Shown one piece after another: positions 5,188 through 5,252 of a DNA stretch of 5,252 nt (position 1 is its first letter; each line of letters starts with the position of its first letter). Where the stretch lies: positions 1 to 5,252 of the forward strand of contig JAUWXW010000143.1 of the NCBI GenBank assembly GCA_030616195.1. The letters are read 5' to 3'. The notes below the pieces were generated by a model that saw only the letters and a program-made list of their open reading frames with translations, was not told the DNA's origin and did no database searches. This DNA comes from Chloroflexota bacterium. Its GTDB lineage: Bacteria; Chloroflexota; Dehalococcoidia; RBG-13-53-26. A program made the position numbers and the translations under genes.

Positions 5188-5252
<65 letters not shown>

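Overview
The window looks like chromosomal DNA of an anaerobic Dehalococcoidia-like Chloroflexota bacterium. This is an inference. It rests on a 16S rRNA 3' end followed by tRNA-Ile with no 23S gene behind it (unlinked rRNA genes are known in Dehalococcoides and relatives), a CooT-type nickel protein typical of anaerobes with Ni-dependent enzymes, and an Rpe-like protein of unusual type. The 16S 3' tail (CCTCCTTT) matches the AGGAGG-type ribosome binding sites seen before several genes, so the genes and the rRNA are consistent with one genome.

Layout. Positions 1-1249 (minus) hold the N-terminal 416 codons of a secreted or membrane-anchored FecR-domain protein ending in a PKD domain; its 3' end lies outside the window. 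Positions 1250-1548 are a divergent control region. It has a good sigma-70-type promoter for the FecR gene with a perfect 15-bp palindrome over its -10 element, and a promoter candidate for the rightward gene placed so close that its mRNA would have almost no leader. Positions 1549-2586 (plus) encode a GalT/HIT-superfamily nucleotidyltransferase. A cluster of small plus-strand genes follows: a membrane hairpin protein (2690-2977), a 69-residue helical protein with an HxxxHxxxH array (3034-3243) and, directly abutting it, a CooT-family nickel-binding protein (3244-3435). A MarR-family regulator (3658-4152, plus) comes next. Convergent to it is an Rpe-family TIM-barrel protein (4182-4847, minus) that lacks one of the usual metal ligands. 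On the minus strand upstream of rpe come a hairpin-rich leader, tRNA-Ile(GAU) with its own promoter (4990-5066), a spacer with hairpins, and the last 43 or so bases of 16S rRNA (5210-5252).

How the parts may work together. The 69-residue protein and CooT are almost certainly translated as a pair and suggest a small nickel-handling unit for an enzyme such as CO dehydrogenase encoded elsewhere. GalT and the Rpe-like protein are sugar-phosphate enzymes but are not in one operon. The right end is a stand-alone 16S unit, then a separately promoted tRNA-Ile that may also drive the Rpe-like gene. The most interesting points are the HxxxHxxxH/CooT pair, the altered active site of the Rpe-like protein with its structured leader, and the split rRNA arrangement.
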